From VMDJ01 sp038144195 (GTDB lineage: Bacteria; Pseudomonadota; Gammaproteobacteria; Chromatiales; Chromatiaceae): a stretch of 64,000 bases of DNA. The notes beneath the pieces were generated by a model, which was not told where the DNA came from, did no database searches, and was given only the letters and a program-made list of their open reading frames with translations. Shown piece by piece: positions 49,874 through 60,735 of the stretch. Made by a program: the position numbers and the translations under genes. The stretch's first letter is position 1, and every line of letters begins with the position of its first letter. The stretch spans positions 682,001 through 746,000 of the forward strand of contig JAYQNH010000002.1 of the NCBI GenBank assembly GCA_038144195.1. Reading direction: 5' to 3'.

Positions 49874-50377
49874 TTAAGCTCGTTGACGATTTTCTTTTTC
49901 TAGTTTTGTGCGGATACGTTGACGCTTAAGCGTTGAGAGATAGTCGACAAACAATTTGCCATCAAGATGATCGATCTCGTGTTGGATACAAACGGCCAAT
50001 AAGCCTTCGGCTTCGATCTCCACCGACTCGCCATCTCGATTAAGAAATTTGACGGTGATCTTGTCTGCGCGTTGCACCATCTCGAAAACGCCAGGGACCG
50101 ATAAGCAGCCCTCTTTCATTTCTTCGATACCGTCTTTACTGGCGATCTCTGGGTTGATCAACGCCAACGGCTCATCTTGATCCTCTGAGATATCCACGGT
50201 GATAACGCGCATCGGCACATTCACTTGAATAGCCGCTAAGCCGATACCAGGCGCGTCGTACATGGTTTCAAACATGTCATCGACGAGCTGCTTCACCGAA
50301 TCATCCACCTGCTCAACAGGTTTGGCCACCTCACGAAGGCGGGGGTCAGGAAAATGCAAAATATCAAGTAAAGCCAT
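49874..50377 (-). CDS. def: Peptide deformylase Def
   Basis: Metal-dependent enzyme (167 residues) removing the N-formyl group from nascent proteins. The three motifs are GIGLAAIQV, EGCLSVPG and the metal-binding HEIDH. It is intact. It begins the def-fmt-rsmB-DUF4390-ntrY-ntrX run and diverges from the LysM gene across a 160-base gap that presumably holds both promoters; I could not assign specific boxes. Confidence 0.97.
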   Translation of the reverse strand: MALLDILHFPDPRLREVAKPVEQVDDSVKQLVDDMFETMYDAPGIGLAAIQVNVPMRVITVDISEDQDEPLALINPEIASKDGIEEMKEGCLSVPGVFEMVQRADKITVKFLNRDGESVEIEAEGLLAVCIQHEIDHLDGKLFVDYLSTLKRQRIRTKLEKENRQRA

Positions 50378-50537
50378 TGTTTTTAACCAGAATCAGCGTC
50401 ATTTCGACCCTCTTACGACGCCTGAAGAATCCATTTAGTTCTACCAAGGTCTGCCGAAAAGGCCTCTCATCTGAAAATGATACCTCAAAGCACCGGTCAT
50501 GGAGACATTTGCAATGAGTAAAAATGGAAGAATTCCC

Positions 50538-51622
50538 ATGAAAAAAACTCTTTTTAGCTCACTTTTGTCGCTATCTGCGGGCATCTTTTTATTTACGGCG
50601 GCGGCACAAGCTGATGTGCTAAAAATCAAACCGACCCATCCTGAACGCTACACCGTGGTGAAAGGCGACACCTTATGGGATATCTCAGGTCGCTTTTTAG
50701 AACACCCTTGGCAGTGGCCAGAAATTTGGCAGATCAATCCACAAATCGAAGATCCTCATTGGATCTATCCCGGTGATGTTGTGGAGTTGGTTTACATCAA
50801 TGGCAAACCACAGCTGCGTAAAGCGAGCGGTCGTGTTGTCTTAACGCCACAGATGTGCATCCGTGATGTTGCCGAACCGGTACGCACCATTCCGCTGAAT
50901 GCGATTAAGCCGATGCTTGAATCAGGCTTTTGGTTGATAGCGAAACCGACTTTGACTCACTTCCACGCATTGTTGACCTGAGCTCAGAGCGTTTGATTCT
51001 TGGCGATAAATCATCCATTGCAAAATACGGTGCGCAACGACAATTAGCCGGTAATGAGCAGCGTGTGTTTATCCGTGGCGACGTCACTCCGCGCGGCATT
51101 TACGACATCATCCGACCCGCTGAGCAACTAAAAACTGCCGATACTGATGAGGTCTTAGGTCAAACGGTGATCAAAATTGGCGAGCTGATTGTCGCTCGCG
51201 CCAACGATACCTCTGCAGATGTATCCGCCGGCTTGGTCACATTAAGCCCGCGTGAAGTGAAGCTAGGTGATTATCTGGTGCCACATCTAAAGATCGATAC
51301 CGCGATGGATTTCCAACCTAAAAAATCGTCTATCAAAGATGGTGAGGTGATCGGCTTTACCAAGCCAGGCTTACTGATCGCCTCGATGGATACGGTGATC
51401 ATTGACCGAGGTCAAGCCAATGGGGTGACCCGTGGTGATGTCTTTGCGCTATCGCGTGATGGTCGACGGATTAACGATCCACAAGACCAGACTAAATTGC
51501 AGCTACCAGAAGAATCTGTTGGTCTTGCGATGGTGTACAAAACCTTCGATCAGGTGAGTTATGCCCTTGTGATGGAGTCGCATCGTGGAATTCAGATTGG
51601 AGATCATCTGCGACAGCCCTAA
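50538..51622 (+). CDS. Exported LysM-domain protein (frameshifted)
   Basis: Peptidoglycan-binding protein of about 362 residues. The ATG at 50538, with GGAAG eight bases upstream, starts a signal peptide (MKKTLFSSLLSLSAGIFLFT). A LysM domain follows (YTVVKGDTLWDISGRFLEHP, INPQIEDPHWIYPGDVVEL). A T is missing from the run at 50928-50931; restoring it gives SGFLVDSETDFDSLPRIVDL and the long C-terminal domain (GIYDIIRPAEQL, DRGQANGVTRGDVFALSRDG). It occupies the conserved slot between def and dprA. Function beyond cell-wall binding is unknown. Confidence 0.9.
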
Positions 51623-51633
51623 ACTGTTCGCCT

Positions 51634-52749
51634 ATGAATCAATCTTCACCCGCCACTTCAGCCAGCGATAGCCACACCCGTGATTGGCTATCGCTGATTC
51701 GCGTCCCCGGTCTAGGGCCCGCGACGCTCAAACCTTTTTTAGATAATTCGAGCAGCATCAGCGAGCTACTTTCTCAGCTACGCCAATCATCAGATACGCA
51801 TGTCAAAAAGGGGCTGGATGGGATCGATGAAGCACAAGTTGAATCTGACGAAAATTGGCTAAATTCAAGCGAAAATGAGCTCATTCACTACTTTTCGCCA
51901 CAATATCCGGCATTTTTACGTGAGATGCCCGATGCACCAATAGCCCTCTTTACCCGTGGTGATATCGAGCTTCTAAACTTTCCTCAGCTAGCTATTGTAG
52001 GCAGTCGCAGCGCCACACAAGGCGGCTTGGTGAATGCGGGCGCATTTGCCGAATTTTTAGCTAAGAACGGCATTGTGATCACCAGCGGCTTAGCAAAAGG
52101 CATTGATGCTGCGGCACATAAAGGCGCCTTGGCAGCTAATGGCGGCACCATCGCCATCATGGGAACCGGGCTTGATCGGATTTACCCTGCCGAGCACAAA
52201 ACAGCTCGCTCATCAGATAGCCGATAACGGCTTAATTCTGACCGAATATCCGCCGGCACAGGGCCGCATCCCAGCAATTTTCCACGACGCAATCGCCTGA
52301 TCGCAGGCCTTTCACTCGGCACCCTTGTGGTCGAAGCTGCGGTGAAAAGCGGCTCACTGATCACTGCGCGACTGGCATCTGAGATGGGCCGTGATGTCTT
52401 TGCTATCCCTGGTTCTATTCATAATCCAATGGCTCGTGGCTGCCATGCATTGATTCGTCAGGGCGCGAAATTGGTCGAAACAGCAGAAGACATCGTTGAA
52501 GAGCTGCTGCCAAAATTCTCACCCGCGGAAAGACCGGCAGAGGGATCAGAAACACTCGAGGTTTCAGCTCAGCTCGATGATGATCATGCGGCAATTTTAG
52601 ATGCGATGGGATTTGATCCGGTGACCACGGATCAGATCGTTGAAAATAGCCCTTTCAATGCCGCGGAAGTCTCGTCGATTTTGCTCTTGCTCGAACTGCA
52701 AGGTAATGTATTATCAAAATCAGGTGGACGGTTCATTCGGCTACGTTAA
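51634..52749 (+). CDS. dprA: DNA processing protein DprA (two frameshifts)
   Basis: Loads RecA on incoming single-stranded DNA in natural transformation. The Rossmann-like core shows LAIVGSRSATQGGLVNAGAF, VITSGLAKGIDAAAHKGALA and MGTGLDRIYPAEH. Removing one A near 52199-52202 gives HKQLAHQIADNGLILTEYPP. A base missing near 52262 restores GPHPSNFPRRNRLIAGLSLG, a hallmark DprA motif. The C-terminal winged-helix (DPVTTDQIVENSPFNAAEVS) ends at 52749. About 371 residues. Whether the organism is competent cannot be judged here. Confidence 0.94.
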
Positions 52750-52848
52750 GGCAGTAAATGTTCAATCGAACAAATCACAATCTGACCTCATCACAGCGTT
52801 TCCAACAGACGCACAGCCACTCTTTCCCTCTTCAAAAGGACTCTCAGC

Positions 52849-53331
52849 ATGAACGAAAATCTTATCGACGTTCTGGTTTACATCTATGAAAACTACATGG
52901 ATAGCGAGCAGTCTGTGCCTGTCGATCAGATCACCTTAGAAGAAGAATTGATCAGCGCCGGCTTCCAAAAGGGTGAGGTGAACAAAGCCTTTGATTGGTT
53001 AGACGAGCTGGCCTGGTGCCAAGGTAGCTTGAGCGAATATCGCGAAGCTCAGCCTAATGGTGCGATCCGTGTTTACACCGATCTCGAGCAACAGAAGATG
53101 GACATGGACATCCGCAGCTTGCTGATGAATCTGGAACAAATGTGCATTCTGGACCCAATGAGCCGCGAACTGGTTATTGAGCGCTGCATGGCGATCGAGA
53201 CCGAAGAGCTGACCACAGATGACGTTAAGTGGGTAGTTTTACTCGTTTTATTGAACCAGCCAGGCCAAGAAAATGCCTTCGCTTTGATGGAAGAATTGGT
53301 CTACAACGGCGAGCCTCCATACCTTCATTAA
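52849..53331 (+). CDS. smg: Smg family protein (DUF494)
   Basis: Protein of 160 residues matching Smg, conserved between dprA and topA in gammaproteobacteria and of unknown function. Landmarks are LIDVLVYIYENYMDSEQSVP, AGFQKGEVNKAFDWLDELA and LVIERCMAIETEELTTDDVK. It is intact, with an acidic composition and no membrane segment. Confidence 0.93.
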   Translation: MNENLIDVLVYIYENYMDSEQSVPVDQITLEEELISAGFQKGEVNKAFDWLDELAWCQGSLSEYREAQPNGAIRVYTDLEQQKMDMDIRSLLMNLEQMCILDPMSRELVIERCMAIETEELTTDDVKWVVLLVLLNQPGQENAFALMEELVYNGEPPYLH

Positions 53332-53407
53332 TGCCTCGCTTAAGGGGGCTAAATTTGCCACTCGGCTTGACACGAGCCCTCAAACAAAGATATCCGTATA
53401 AATAGGA

Positions 53408-53437
53408 CGCCGGCTGATGCCGGCGATTTCTTGTCTT
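53408..53437 (+). terminator. Weak terminator-like hairpin between smg and topA
   Basis: CGCCGGC (53408-53414) pairs with GCCGGCG (53419-53425) over a TGAT loop, followed by the U-rich ATTTCTTGTCTT. The stem is GC-rich but the U tract is interrupted. It lies about 20 bases before the topA ATG, so attenuation is also possible. Confidence 0.45.
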
Positions 53438-53455
53438 AAAAACACTGGGATCGCT

Positions 53456-55732
53456 ATGAATCTGGTCATCGTTGAATCGCCCGCAAAAGCGAAAACGATC
53501 AAAAAATATCTCGGCAAAGGTTTCGATGTCTACGCATCGTATGGCCACGTGCGTGATCTTGTACCTAAAGAAGGTGCGGTTGATCCCAACAATCATTTCG
53601 CGATGAAGTATCAAGTCATCGAACGAAACGACAAGCATGTTAAAACGATCATCTCTAAGTTAAAGAATGCCGAATCTCTGTATCTCGCGACCGACCCCGA
53701 CCGCGAAGGTGAAGCTATTTCATGGCATCTTTATGAGCTGCTGAATGACAAGAAGAAGCTAAAGAACAAAACTGTGCATCGCGTTGTGTTCAACGAGATC
53801 ACCAAGAAAGCTGTGCAAGATGCTGTGGCTAATCCACGTGAGCTCTCGATGGATTTGGTAAATGCACAGCAAGCGCGTCGCGCACTCGATTACCTTGTTG
53901 GCTTTAACCTATCGCCACTGCTTTGGAAGAAAGTTCGTCGCGGTTTATCTGCAGGTCGCGTGCAAAGCCCTGCTTTACGTTTGATCTGTGAACGCGAAGA
54001 TGAGATCGAAGCATTCAAAGCAAAAGAATATTGGACTGTTGAAGCAGATACCGAAAAAGATAGCCAAGGCTTCAACGCCAAACTGACACATTTCGACAAT
54101 GAAAAGCTCAGCCAGTTTTCGATCACCAACGAAAAACGCGCAAAGACCGTTGAGTCAGCTTTCAATGAAGCCGCTAATGGTGAGCTGACCATTGCCAAGG
54201 TTGAAAAGAAACAGCGCAAGCGTAACCCTGCGCCACCTTTCACAACCTCAACACTTCAACAGGAAGCCGCACGTAAGTTAGGCTTTACCGCACAACGCAC
54301 GATGCGTGTTGCTCAAGGTCTTTATGAAGGTGTGGATATCGGTGAAGGCACTGTTGGTCTGATTACCTATATGCGTACCGACTCGGTGAACTTAGCTGAC
54401 GAGGCAATTGGCGAGCTACGCGGTTTTATCAGCGACACCTATGGCAAAGAGAATCTGCCAAAAGCCGCGCGCGCATTTAAAACTAAATCAAAGAATGCTC
54501 AGGAAGCGCACGAAGCGATTCGTCCAACCTCGGTTTTAAATACGCCTGATAGCATCGCTAAACATCTGGATAAAGATCAGCTCAAGCTTTACACCTTGAT
54601 CTGGAAGCGTACCGTTGCCTGTCAGATGATTCATGCCACCATCAATACCGTGGCTGCAGACATGACGGCGGGCAATCACACCTTCCGCGCAAACGGCTCA
54701 ACCATCGCCACTCCTGGCTTCATGCAGATCTACCTTGAAGGTAAGGATGACAGTAAAGGCGATGATGATGAAAAGATGCTGCCTGAGCTGACTGAAGGTG
54801 AAAAAGTTAAATTGCTTAAAGTTCGACCTGAGCAACACTTCACTGAACCACCACCGCGCTTCTCAGAAGCAAGCTTGGTTAAGGCGCTCGAAGAATTCGG
54901 TATTGGCCGTCCATCGACTTACGCATCAATCATCTCAACACTACAAGATCGCGAATATGTTGAGATTGACAAGAAACGTTTCTATCCAACGGATGTGGGT
55001 CGCGTAGTTAACAAATTCTTAACTAACTACTTTACTCAGTACGTTGATTACAACTTCACCGCGCAACTTGAAGATGAGCTCGATGCCGTTTCACGTGGCG
55101 AGGAAGAGTGGGTGCCACTCCTAGAAAAATTCTGGAAGCCCTTCATTGACCGCATTGAAGACACACAAGAGAACGTTCAACGTTCAGATGTCACGCAAGA
55201 AAAGATCGATGAAAAGTGTCCTAAGTGTAACGAGCAATTATCGATTCGCTTAGGTCGCAATGGTCGCTTCATTGGTTGTACCGCTTATCCTGAATGTGAC
55301 TACACACGTAACCTGAATGACGATGGTGATTCACCTGAGCCTGAAAAAGTTGGGCGCGATTGTCCTGAGTGTGGCTCTGAGCTGATTTATAAGACCGGTC
55401 GTTACGGCAAGTTCATTGGCTGCTCATCATATCCAGACTGTAAGCACATCGAGCCACTGGAAAAACCTAAAGACACTGGCGTCGAATGCCCTAAGTGCAA
55501 GAAAGGCATGATGATGGAACGTCGCTCACGTCGCGGCAAAGTTTTCTATTCTTGTTCAACATACCCAACGTGTGACTACGCCACTTGGAACATGCCCTTA
55601 GCCGAGCCCTGCCCAACCTGTCATTGGCCAATCGTGACCATTAAGACAACGAAACGCAGTGGTACGCAAAAGATATGTCCTCAGCAGGAATGCAGCTTCG
55701 CCGAAGCTTACGAAGCACCTCCTGAAGAATAA
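53456..55732 (+). CDS. topA: DNA topoisomerase I TopA
   Basis: Type IA topoisomerase of 758 residues relaxing negative supercoils. The Toprim domain begins LVIVESPAKAKTIKKYLGKG and contains the acidic ATDPDREGEAISWHL. The active Tyr is in GLITYMRTDSVNL. The C-terminus has zinc-ribbon repeats (CPKCNEQL, CPECGSEL, CPKCKKGM, CPTCHW with CPQQEC). I chose ATG 53456 so the protein starts MNLVIVESPAK; an upstream in-frame ATG at 53417 adds an unconserved leader. The frame is intact over the whole length. Confidence 0.97.
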   Translation: MNLVIVESPAKAKTIKKYLGKGFDVYASYGHVRDLVPKEGAVDPNNHFAMKYQVIERNDKHVKTIISKLKNAESLYLATDPDREGEAISWHLYELLNDKKKLKNKTVHRVVFNEITKKAVQDAVANPRELSMDLVNAQQARRALDYLVGFNLSPLLWKKVRRGLSAGRVQSPALRLICEREDEIEAFKAKEYWTVEADTEKDSQGFNAKLTHFDNEKLSQFSITNEKRAKTVESAFNEAANGELTIAKVEKKQRKRNPAPPFTTSTLQQEAARKLGFTAQRTMRVAQGLYEGVDIGEGTVGLITYMRTDSVNLADEAIGELRGFISDTYGKENLPKAARAFKTKSKNAQEAHEAIRPTSVLNTPDSIAKHLDKDQLKLYTLIWKRTVACQMIHATINTVAADMTAGNHTFRANGSTIATPGFMQIYLEGKDDSKGDDDEKMLPELTEGEKVKLLKVRPEQHFTEPPPRFSEASLVKALEEFGIGRPSTYASIISTLQDREYVEIDKKRFYPTDVGRVVNKFLTNYFTQYVDYNFTAQLEDELDAVSRGEEEWVPLLEKFWKPFIDRIEDTQENVQRSDVTQEKIDEKCPKCNEQLSIRLGRNGRFIGCTAYPECDYTRNLNDDGDSPEPEKVGRDCPECGSELIYKTGRYGKFIGCSSYPDCKHIEPLEKPKDTGVECPKCKKGMMMERRSRRGKVFYSCSTYPTCDYATWNMPLAEPCPTCHWPIVTIKTTKRSGTQKICPQQECSFAEAYEAPPEE

Positions 55733-55743
55733 GTACTGCGCGT

Positions 55744-56294
55744 ATGTCGTCACGTTTTCGAACACATCTCGCAGCACGCATCATCCATCAAGGAGGCGTC
55801 GTCGCTTATCCAACTGAAGCGGTTTACGGTTTTGGTTGTGATCCACTCGATGCGCATGCTGTCGCGCGACTGCTTGAATTAAAACAACGCCCTGAAAGCA
55901 AGGGGCTGATTCTTATCGCATCGCATGCCGAACAGCTGCGTCCGTTTGTTGATGATCTTGATCAGTGGTTACCTAAGATTGGTAAAGAATGGCCAGGCGC
56001 ACATACCTTCTTGTTGCCTGCAGCGAATGATCTACCGCGTTGGGTTAACGGCGGTAACAACAAGATTGCTTGTCGCGTTACAACACATCCCGATTGCCTT
56101 CGGCATTATGTGAAGAAACCGGTCACGCTATCGTATCGACTTCCGCTAATCGCAGTGGGCATGCGCCTGCAAAGAGCGCGTTTGAAGTTCAGCAACACTG
56201 TCCTGGCTGTGATTACATTTTGAGTGGCGCTTTAGGCCAACTCGATAAACCGACACCTATCACTGACATTACGACTGGAAAGCGTTTACGCTAA
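55744..56294 (+). CDS. tsaC: Threonylcarbamoyl-AMP synthase TsaC (frameshifted)
   Basis: YrdC/Sua5-family enzyme making L-threonylcarbamoyl-AMP for t6A in tRNA. Landmarks are GGVVAYPTEAVYGFGCDPLD, LKQRPESKGLILIASH and STSANRSGHAPAKS. One missing T near 56106 breaks the frame; with it the text reads CLRHLCEETGHAIVSTSANR. About 184 residues. It lies between topA and hemF, a common arrangement. Confidence 0.93.
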
Positions 56295-56300
56295 GTCACT

Positions 56301-57214
56301 ATGAGTAACACCCCTAATTTAGACGCCGTTAAACATTATCTTCTCGATCTACAAGATCGCATCTGTACAGCGTTGACCGAAGAAGATGGTCAAGCATTTG
56401 CTGAAGATGCTTGGGATCGTGAACAAGGCGGTGGTGGTCGCTCACGCGTTTTAGAAAACGGCAATGTGTTTGAGAAAGCCGGCGTTAACTTCTCGCATGT
56501 GCATGGTGATGGCTTACCACCCTCAGCGACAGCTGCACGCCCAGAGCTTGCCGGTCGTTCATTCCAAGCCATGGGCGTGTCATTAGTTATTCATCCACAT
56601 AATCCTTATGTGCCAACCTCACATGCGAATGTGCGTTTCTTCATTGCAGAGAAACCTGGTGAAGAACCTGTTTGGTGGTTTGGCGGTGGCTTTGACCTAA
56701 CGCCTTACTACGGCAACATCGACGATGTAAAACATTGGCATCAAACAGCAAAAGATGCGTGCACACCTTTTGGTGATGATCGCTACGACAAATACAAACA
56801 ATGGTGTGATGACTACTTCCACTTAAAACATCGCAATGAGCCACGCGGTGTTGGCGGCTTGTTCTTTGATGATTTAAACGAAGATGATTTTGAACAAAGC
56901 TTTGCGATGATGCGCAGCGTGGGTGATCACTACGTGCCAGCTTATCTACCCATTGTGCAACGTCGTAAAGGCACCCCGTATGGTGATCGCGAACGCGATT
57001 TCAACTTTATCGTCGTGGTCGTTATGTGGAGTTCAACTTAGTCTTTGATCGCGGCACCATCTTTGGTTTGCAAACCGGTGGTCGCACCGAATCAATCTTG
57101 ATGTCATTGCCGCCATTGGTGACGTGGAAGTATGACTATGCCCCTGAAGCGGGAACGCCTGAAGCTGAGCTTTACGAGGTGTATCTCAAGCCAAAAGATT
57201 GGCTTAACGCTTAA
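56301..57214 (+). CDS. hemF: Oxygen-dependent coproporphyrinogen III oxidase HemF (frameshifted)
   Basis: Converts coproporphyrinogen III to protoporphyrinogen IX with O2. Landmarks are DREQGGGGRSRVLENGNVFE, the substrate-site region NPYVPTSHANVRFF, WWFGGGFDLTPYYG and RGVGGLFFDDL. A base missing near 57001 breaks the frame; restoring it gives ERDFQLYRRGRYVEFNLVFD and LQTGGRTESILMSLPP. About 305 residues. The end overlaps the convergent thioredoxin gene by four bases. Confidence 0.95.
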
Positions 57215-57555
57215 ACGAGATTCTCATCGATCCAACGATCGATCCAATGCGCAGGCTTAGCGCCAGCAAAACGTGATACCTCTTCGCCATTCACGAGCAA
57301 CATCACGGTTGGAAAACCACGCACGGCATAACGACCGGCCAGCTTCATATTCTCGCCTTCGTCGACCTCGATCTTAGCGAGACGAATCTCACCTTCTCGA
57401 TCCGCAATCACTGACTTCAATGCCGGTGCTACCGCATGGCAGGGACCACACCAGTCCGCCCAAAAGTCCACCAGTAACGGGGTTTGATGGGATGCGGTGA
57501 TCACGCTTTGCTCAAAATCTTCCAGATTCGCTTCAAAAATAAGGGGCTCAGTCAC
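57211..57555 (-). CDS. Thioredoxin family protein
   Basis: Protein of 114 residues with a complete thioredoxin fold. The redox motif is WADWCGPC and the cis-Pro loop VRGFPTVMLLVNGEEV. There is no signal peptide, so it is cytoplasmic. It lacks the TPR extension of YbbN-type co-chaperones, although the N-terminal LIFEANLEDFEQSVI resembles that group. It is divergent from hemC across about 115 bases. Confidence 0.92.
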   Translation of the reverse strand: MTEPLIFEANLEDFEQSVITASHQTPLLVDFWADWCGPCHAVAPALKSVIADREGEIRLAKIEVDEGENMKLAGRYAVRGFPTVMLLVNGEEVSRFAGAKPAHWIDRWIDENLV

Positions 57556-57671
57556 GGTGTGTCCTCAAAAATGCGGCCGCGATGCTAACACAATGACCGA
57601 CAGGCTTTGTTTTTAGCCGCTCAAGTCAGTAGCATTGCGCCAGATTTTATTTTTGTAGCACCCTCCTCGAC

Positions 57672-58601
57672 ATGTCTGAAACGATTCGTATCGCAACTCG
57701 CAAATCTCCGCTCGCCATGTGGCAAGCTGAACACGTGGCTGCCGCGCTAAAAGCTGCGCATCCCGGTTTAGAGGTCGAGATCCTCGGCATGTCGACTCAA
57801 GGTGACAAGATTCTTGATACCCCTCTGGCCAAAATTGGCGGCAAAGGGTTGTTCGTTAAAGAGCTCGAAGCTCGCATGCTAGAGGGCGATGCCGATATCG
57901 CTGTGCATTCGATGAAGGATGTGCCGGTTGAACTACCAGAGGGTTTGCACCTTGCTGTGATCATGGAACGCGAAGATCCAACCGACGCGTTTGTTAGCAA
58001 CAAGTTCACTTCACTTGATGAGTTGCCAGAAGGCGCTGTTGTTGGCACTTCGAGTTTACGTCGCCAATGTCAGCTGAGTGATCGTCGACCTGATCTTGAG
58101 ATCAAATCACTACGCGGCAATGTGAACACTCGCCTACAGAAACTCGATGATGGTGAATACGATGCCATCATCTTGGCATCTGCCGGTTTGATTCGCTTAG
58201 GCTTTGCCGATCGCATCCGTCATGCACTCGATACCGAAGACAGTTTGCCAGCAATTGGCCAAGGCGCGGTTGGCATTGAATGTCGATCGGATGATCCACG
58301 TGTGAATGCGTTACTTGCGCCTTTGCACCACAAAGATACCGCTGACCGTGTTGCCGCAGAACGCGCAATGAATGCTCGTTTAGAAGGCGGTTGTCAGGTA
58401 CCGATTGGCGGTCATGCCATTCTCGAGGGCGATGAGATCTTTATGCGTGGCTTGGTTGGCACCGTGGACGGTAGCGAAGTGATTCGTGCTGAGATACGCG
58501 GCTCGCGTGAACAAGCAGCCGAGCTAGGTGTTGTTGTCGCTGAAGAGCTACTGGCACATGGCGCTGACACCATCTTGCGTGAGCTTTACGAAAACGCATG
58601 A
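57672..58601 (+). CDS. hemC: Porphobilinogen deaminase HemC
   Basis: Assembles four porphobilinogens into hydroxymethylbilane. It is intact at 309 residues, with IRIATRKSPLAMWQAEHVAA, KELEARMLEGDADIAVHSMK and the dipyrromethane-cofactor Cys in LEGGCQVPIGG. It starts the hemC-hemD-hemX-hemY operon. Its stop overlaps the hemD ATG (ATGA). Confidence 0.97.
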   Translation: MSETIRIATRKSPLAMWQAEHVAAALKAAHPGLEVEILGMSTQGDKILDTPLAKIGGKGLFVKELEARMLEGDADIAVHSMKDVPVELPEGLHLAVIMEREDPTDAFVSNKFTSLDELPEGAVVGTSSLRRQCQLSDRRPDLEIKSLRGNVNTRLQKLDDGEYDAIILASAGLIRLGFADRIRHALDTEDSLPAIGQGAVGIECRSDDPRVNALLAPLHHKDTADRVAAERAMNARLEGGCQVPIGGHAILEGDEIFMRGLVGTVDGSEVIRAEIRGSREQAAELGVVVAEELLAHGADTILRELYENA

Positions 58602-59385
58602 GCAAAAAGCCTTGTGATCTAGCTGGCCTATCAGTGCTGGTCACCCGCGCTGAAGCACAAGCCGACGCCTTTTGTGAATTGATTCAAGAGGCACACGGAC
58701 GTCCCAGTGCGCTTTCCTGCTCTTGAGATCTTAGGTCCTTCGGATAAGAAAGGCTTGAAGCAACAGCTTTCCGATCTAATCAAAAATTGATCTACTAATT
58801 TTTGTTAGCGCGAATGCCGTGCGTTACGCCTTCCCGCATTTTCCAAACAACATCCCGGTTAATCTGGAGATCGCAGCAGTAGGTAAAGCCACTGCTGGCG
58901 CATTGGAAGACTGTGGTCTTGATGCAACCCTAGTGCCCGATGAGCAGGTGAACTCTGAAGGTTTATTAGCCTTACCGGCTCTGCAAGCGGTTAAAGGCAA
59001 AACGATCCTGATCGTGCGTGGCAACGGGGGGCGTGAGCTTCTCAAAGACACCCTGACTGAACGTGGCGCTAGCGTGAGCTATGCAGAGGCATACCGCCGC
59101 CAACTTCCGCAGCGAAATGCCAGCAACCTGGTTCAAAATTGGTCGAGCTGGGTTGATGTGGTCACCGTAACCAGTGTCGAGCTACTTAAAAACCTTTGTA
59201 AGCTGATCGGCGATGATGGCGTTGAACGACTCAAGCAAACTCCGCTAGCAGTTATAAGCGAGCGTATTGCTGAATATGCTGATGAGATCGGTTGCGAGAC
59301 AATTTATGTCAGCGACCAGCCATCGGATGCGGCTTTACTCAAGACCGTTTGCGAGATCAATCGCGAGCTACTCAAAGCGCAATAG
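58598..59385 (+). CDS. hemD: Uroporphyrinogen-III synthase HemD (two frameshifts)
   Basis: Cyclises hydroxymethylbilane to uroporphyrinogen III. From ATG 58598 the start is LAGLSVLVTRAEAQADAFCE. Removing one C at 58703-58705 gives HGRPVRFPALEILGPSDKKG. Removing one A at 58782-58786 gives IKIDLLIFVSANAVRYAFPH, then the C-terminal lobe with TILIVRGNGGRELLKDTL and VVTVTSVELLKNL. About 262 residues. The ATGA overlap with hemC supports the start. Confidence 0.92.
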
Positions 59386-59454
59386 AGCAAGACGGAGACC
59401 ACTGCCTTTGCTAGTCTTATGGGCAAGACAATCCGGTAGAGTTTTGACGCTGAT

Positions 59455-60735
59455 ATGACCGAGCCCAAAGATAAAGAAAACGTCGTCATCGATGTCACTC
59501 CAGAACCTAATCTGGACCTGAAATGGACTCAGCGTCTGAGCCAAGCACAGCGCAACCCTCGAAGAAAAAATTCCCACTCTTGTTGATCACCACTCTTGTG
59601 GCATTAGGGCTTGCCGTTGGCGCTTTAGTTTTTGCCTATCAATCAACGCAAAGCACTGCTGAAGAGCTAAATGCACTCAGTGCGAAATTCCAACAGAGCC
59701 AAAATCGTCAAGCGCAACTCACTGCCGCCTTGCAACAGACGCAACAACAAGCACGCTCGCAAGCAAATCAGGTAGATCAAGTTAATCAAACCACTGCGCA
59801 GCAACAAAAGATCATCGAAGAAACGCGTGCTCAACTCTCCGAGCAACAAACCAAACTCGCTTCCGATCAAGATGCTCTGCAATCACGTGAACAAGCTCTG
59901 CTTGCGCGTCTCGATGAAATGAAAATGCATCTGCGTTCAGACAATGGGCAGTGGATGGTGTCTGAAGCAGAGTATCTACTGCGCCTTGCCAGTCATCGCG
60001 TTTCTTTAGAACGTGATTTAGCCACCGCACGTGAAGCGCTGTTACTGGCTGATCAACGTTTGCGTGATACGCGTGATCCAGGTTGGCTTGCGGTTCGTGA
60101 ACAGATAACGCGTGACATCAACACGATTGATGGCACCTCGCTACCCGATGTTGCGGGTCTATCAGCCAAGATAGGTGCATTAATTGATCAAGTGCCTCAG
60201 CTCAAGCTGACCAAGAACACACTTGGCACGACAAGTGAACCTACAGCTGATGTCGCAACAACCGATGTCCAAGCACGCACTTGGGATTCGCTGCTCGATA
60301 ATTTAATTGCTGGCTTTAAAAGCACGATTCGTGTGCGCCGCAATGATCAGCCGCAACAAGCGATGCTGGCACCAGAACAGCAATACTTCCTTTACGAAAA
60401 TCTTCGTCTTCAACTTGAAGGGGCTCGCTTGGCGGTTGCCAAAGGTGATCAATCACTATTTCAAGATAATTTGAATACGATTTCTAATTGGCTTCGGTAC
60501 TTACTTCGACTCAAGTCATCAGTTGGCGCAAGCGATGCTGAATGTAGTGAATGAACTCAAAGCGATCAACATCAAGCCTAGCCTGCCTGATCTGAGTCGC
60601 TCTCTGCATGAATTGCAGTTACGCAACAAACTGACCGAAGATCTCTCACGTGCCGGTAACTCAACGCAACCCGTTGCGCCTAGCGTACCCATCGCGCCGC
60701 CGATGATGAACGTGATGCCGAGCGTGACTCAATGA
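59455..60735 (+). CDS. hemX: HemX-like membrane protein (frameshifted)
   Basis: HemX-family protein of the hem operon, often annotated as a uroporphyrinogen methyltransferase but lacking the methyltransferase fold; function unproven. It has one transmembrane helix (FPLLLITTLVALGLAVGALV) and a Gln-rich coiled coil. The conserved C-terminal domain has WMVSEAEYLLRLASHRVSLE and LIAGFKSTIRVRRNDQP. An extra T near 60508 breaks the end; removing it gives NWLRTYFDSSHQLAQAMLNV. The acidic MTEPKDKENVVIDVTPEP at 59455 reads as a likely N-terminus in a third frame. Without that shift the start is ATG 59523. Confidence 0.85.

Noticed and set aside
57211..57555. YbbN/CnoX co-chaperone
   Set aside because: The N-terminal thioredoxin domain is similar, but the 114-residue protein lacks the C-terminal TPR domain. 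A general thioredoxin-family call is safer.
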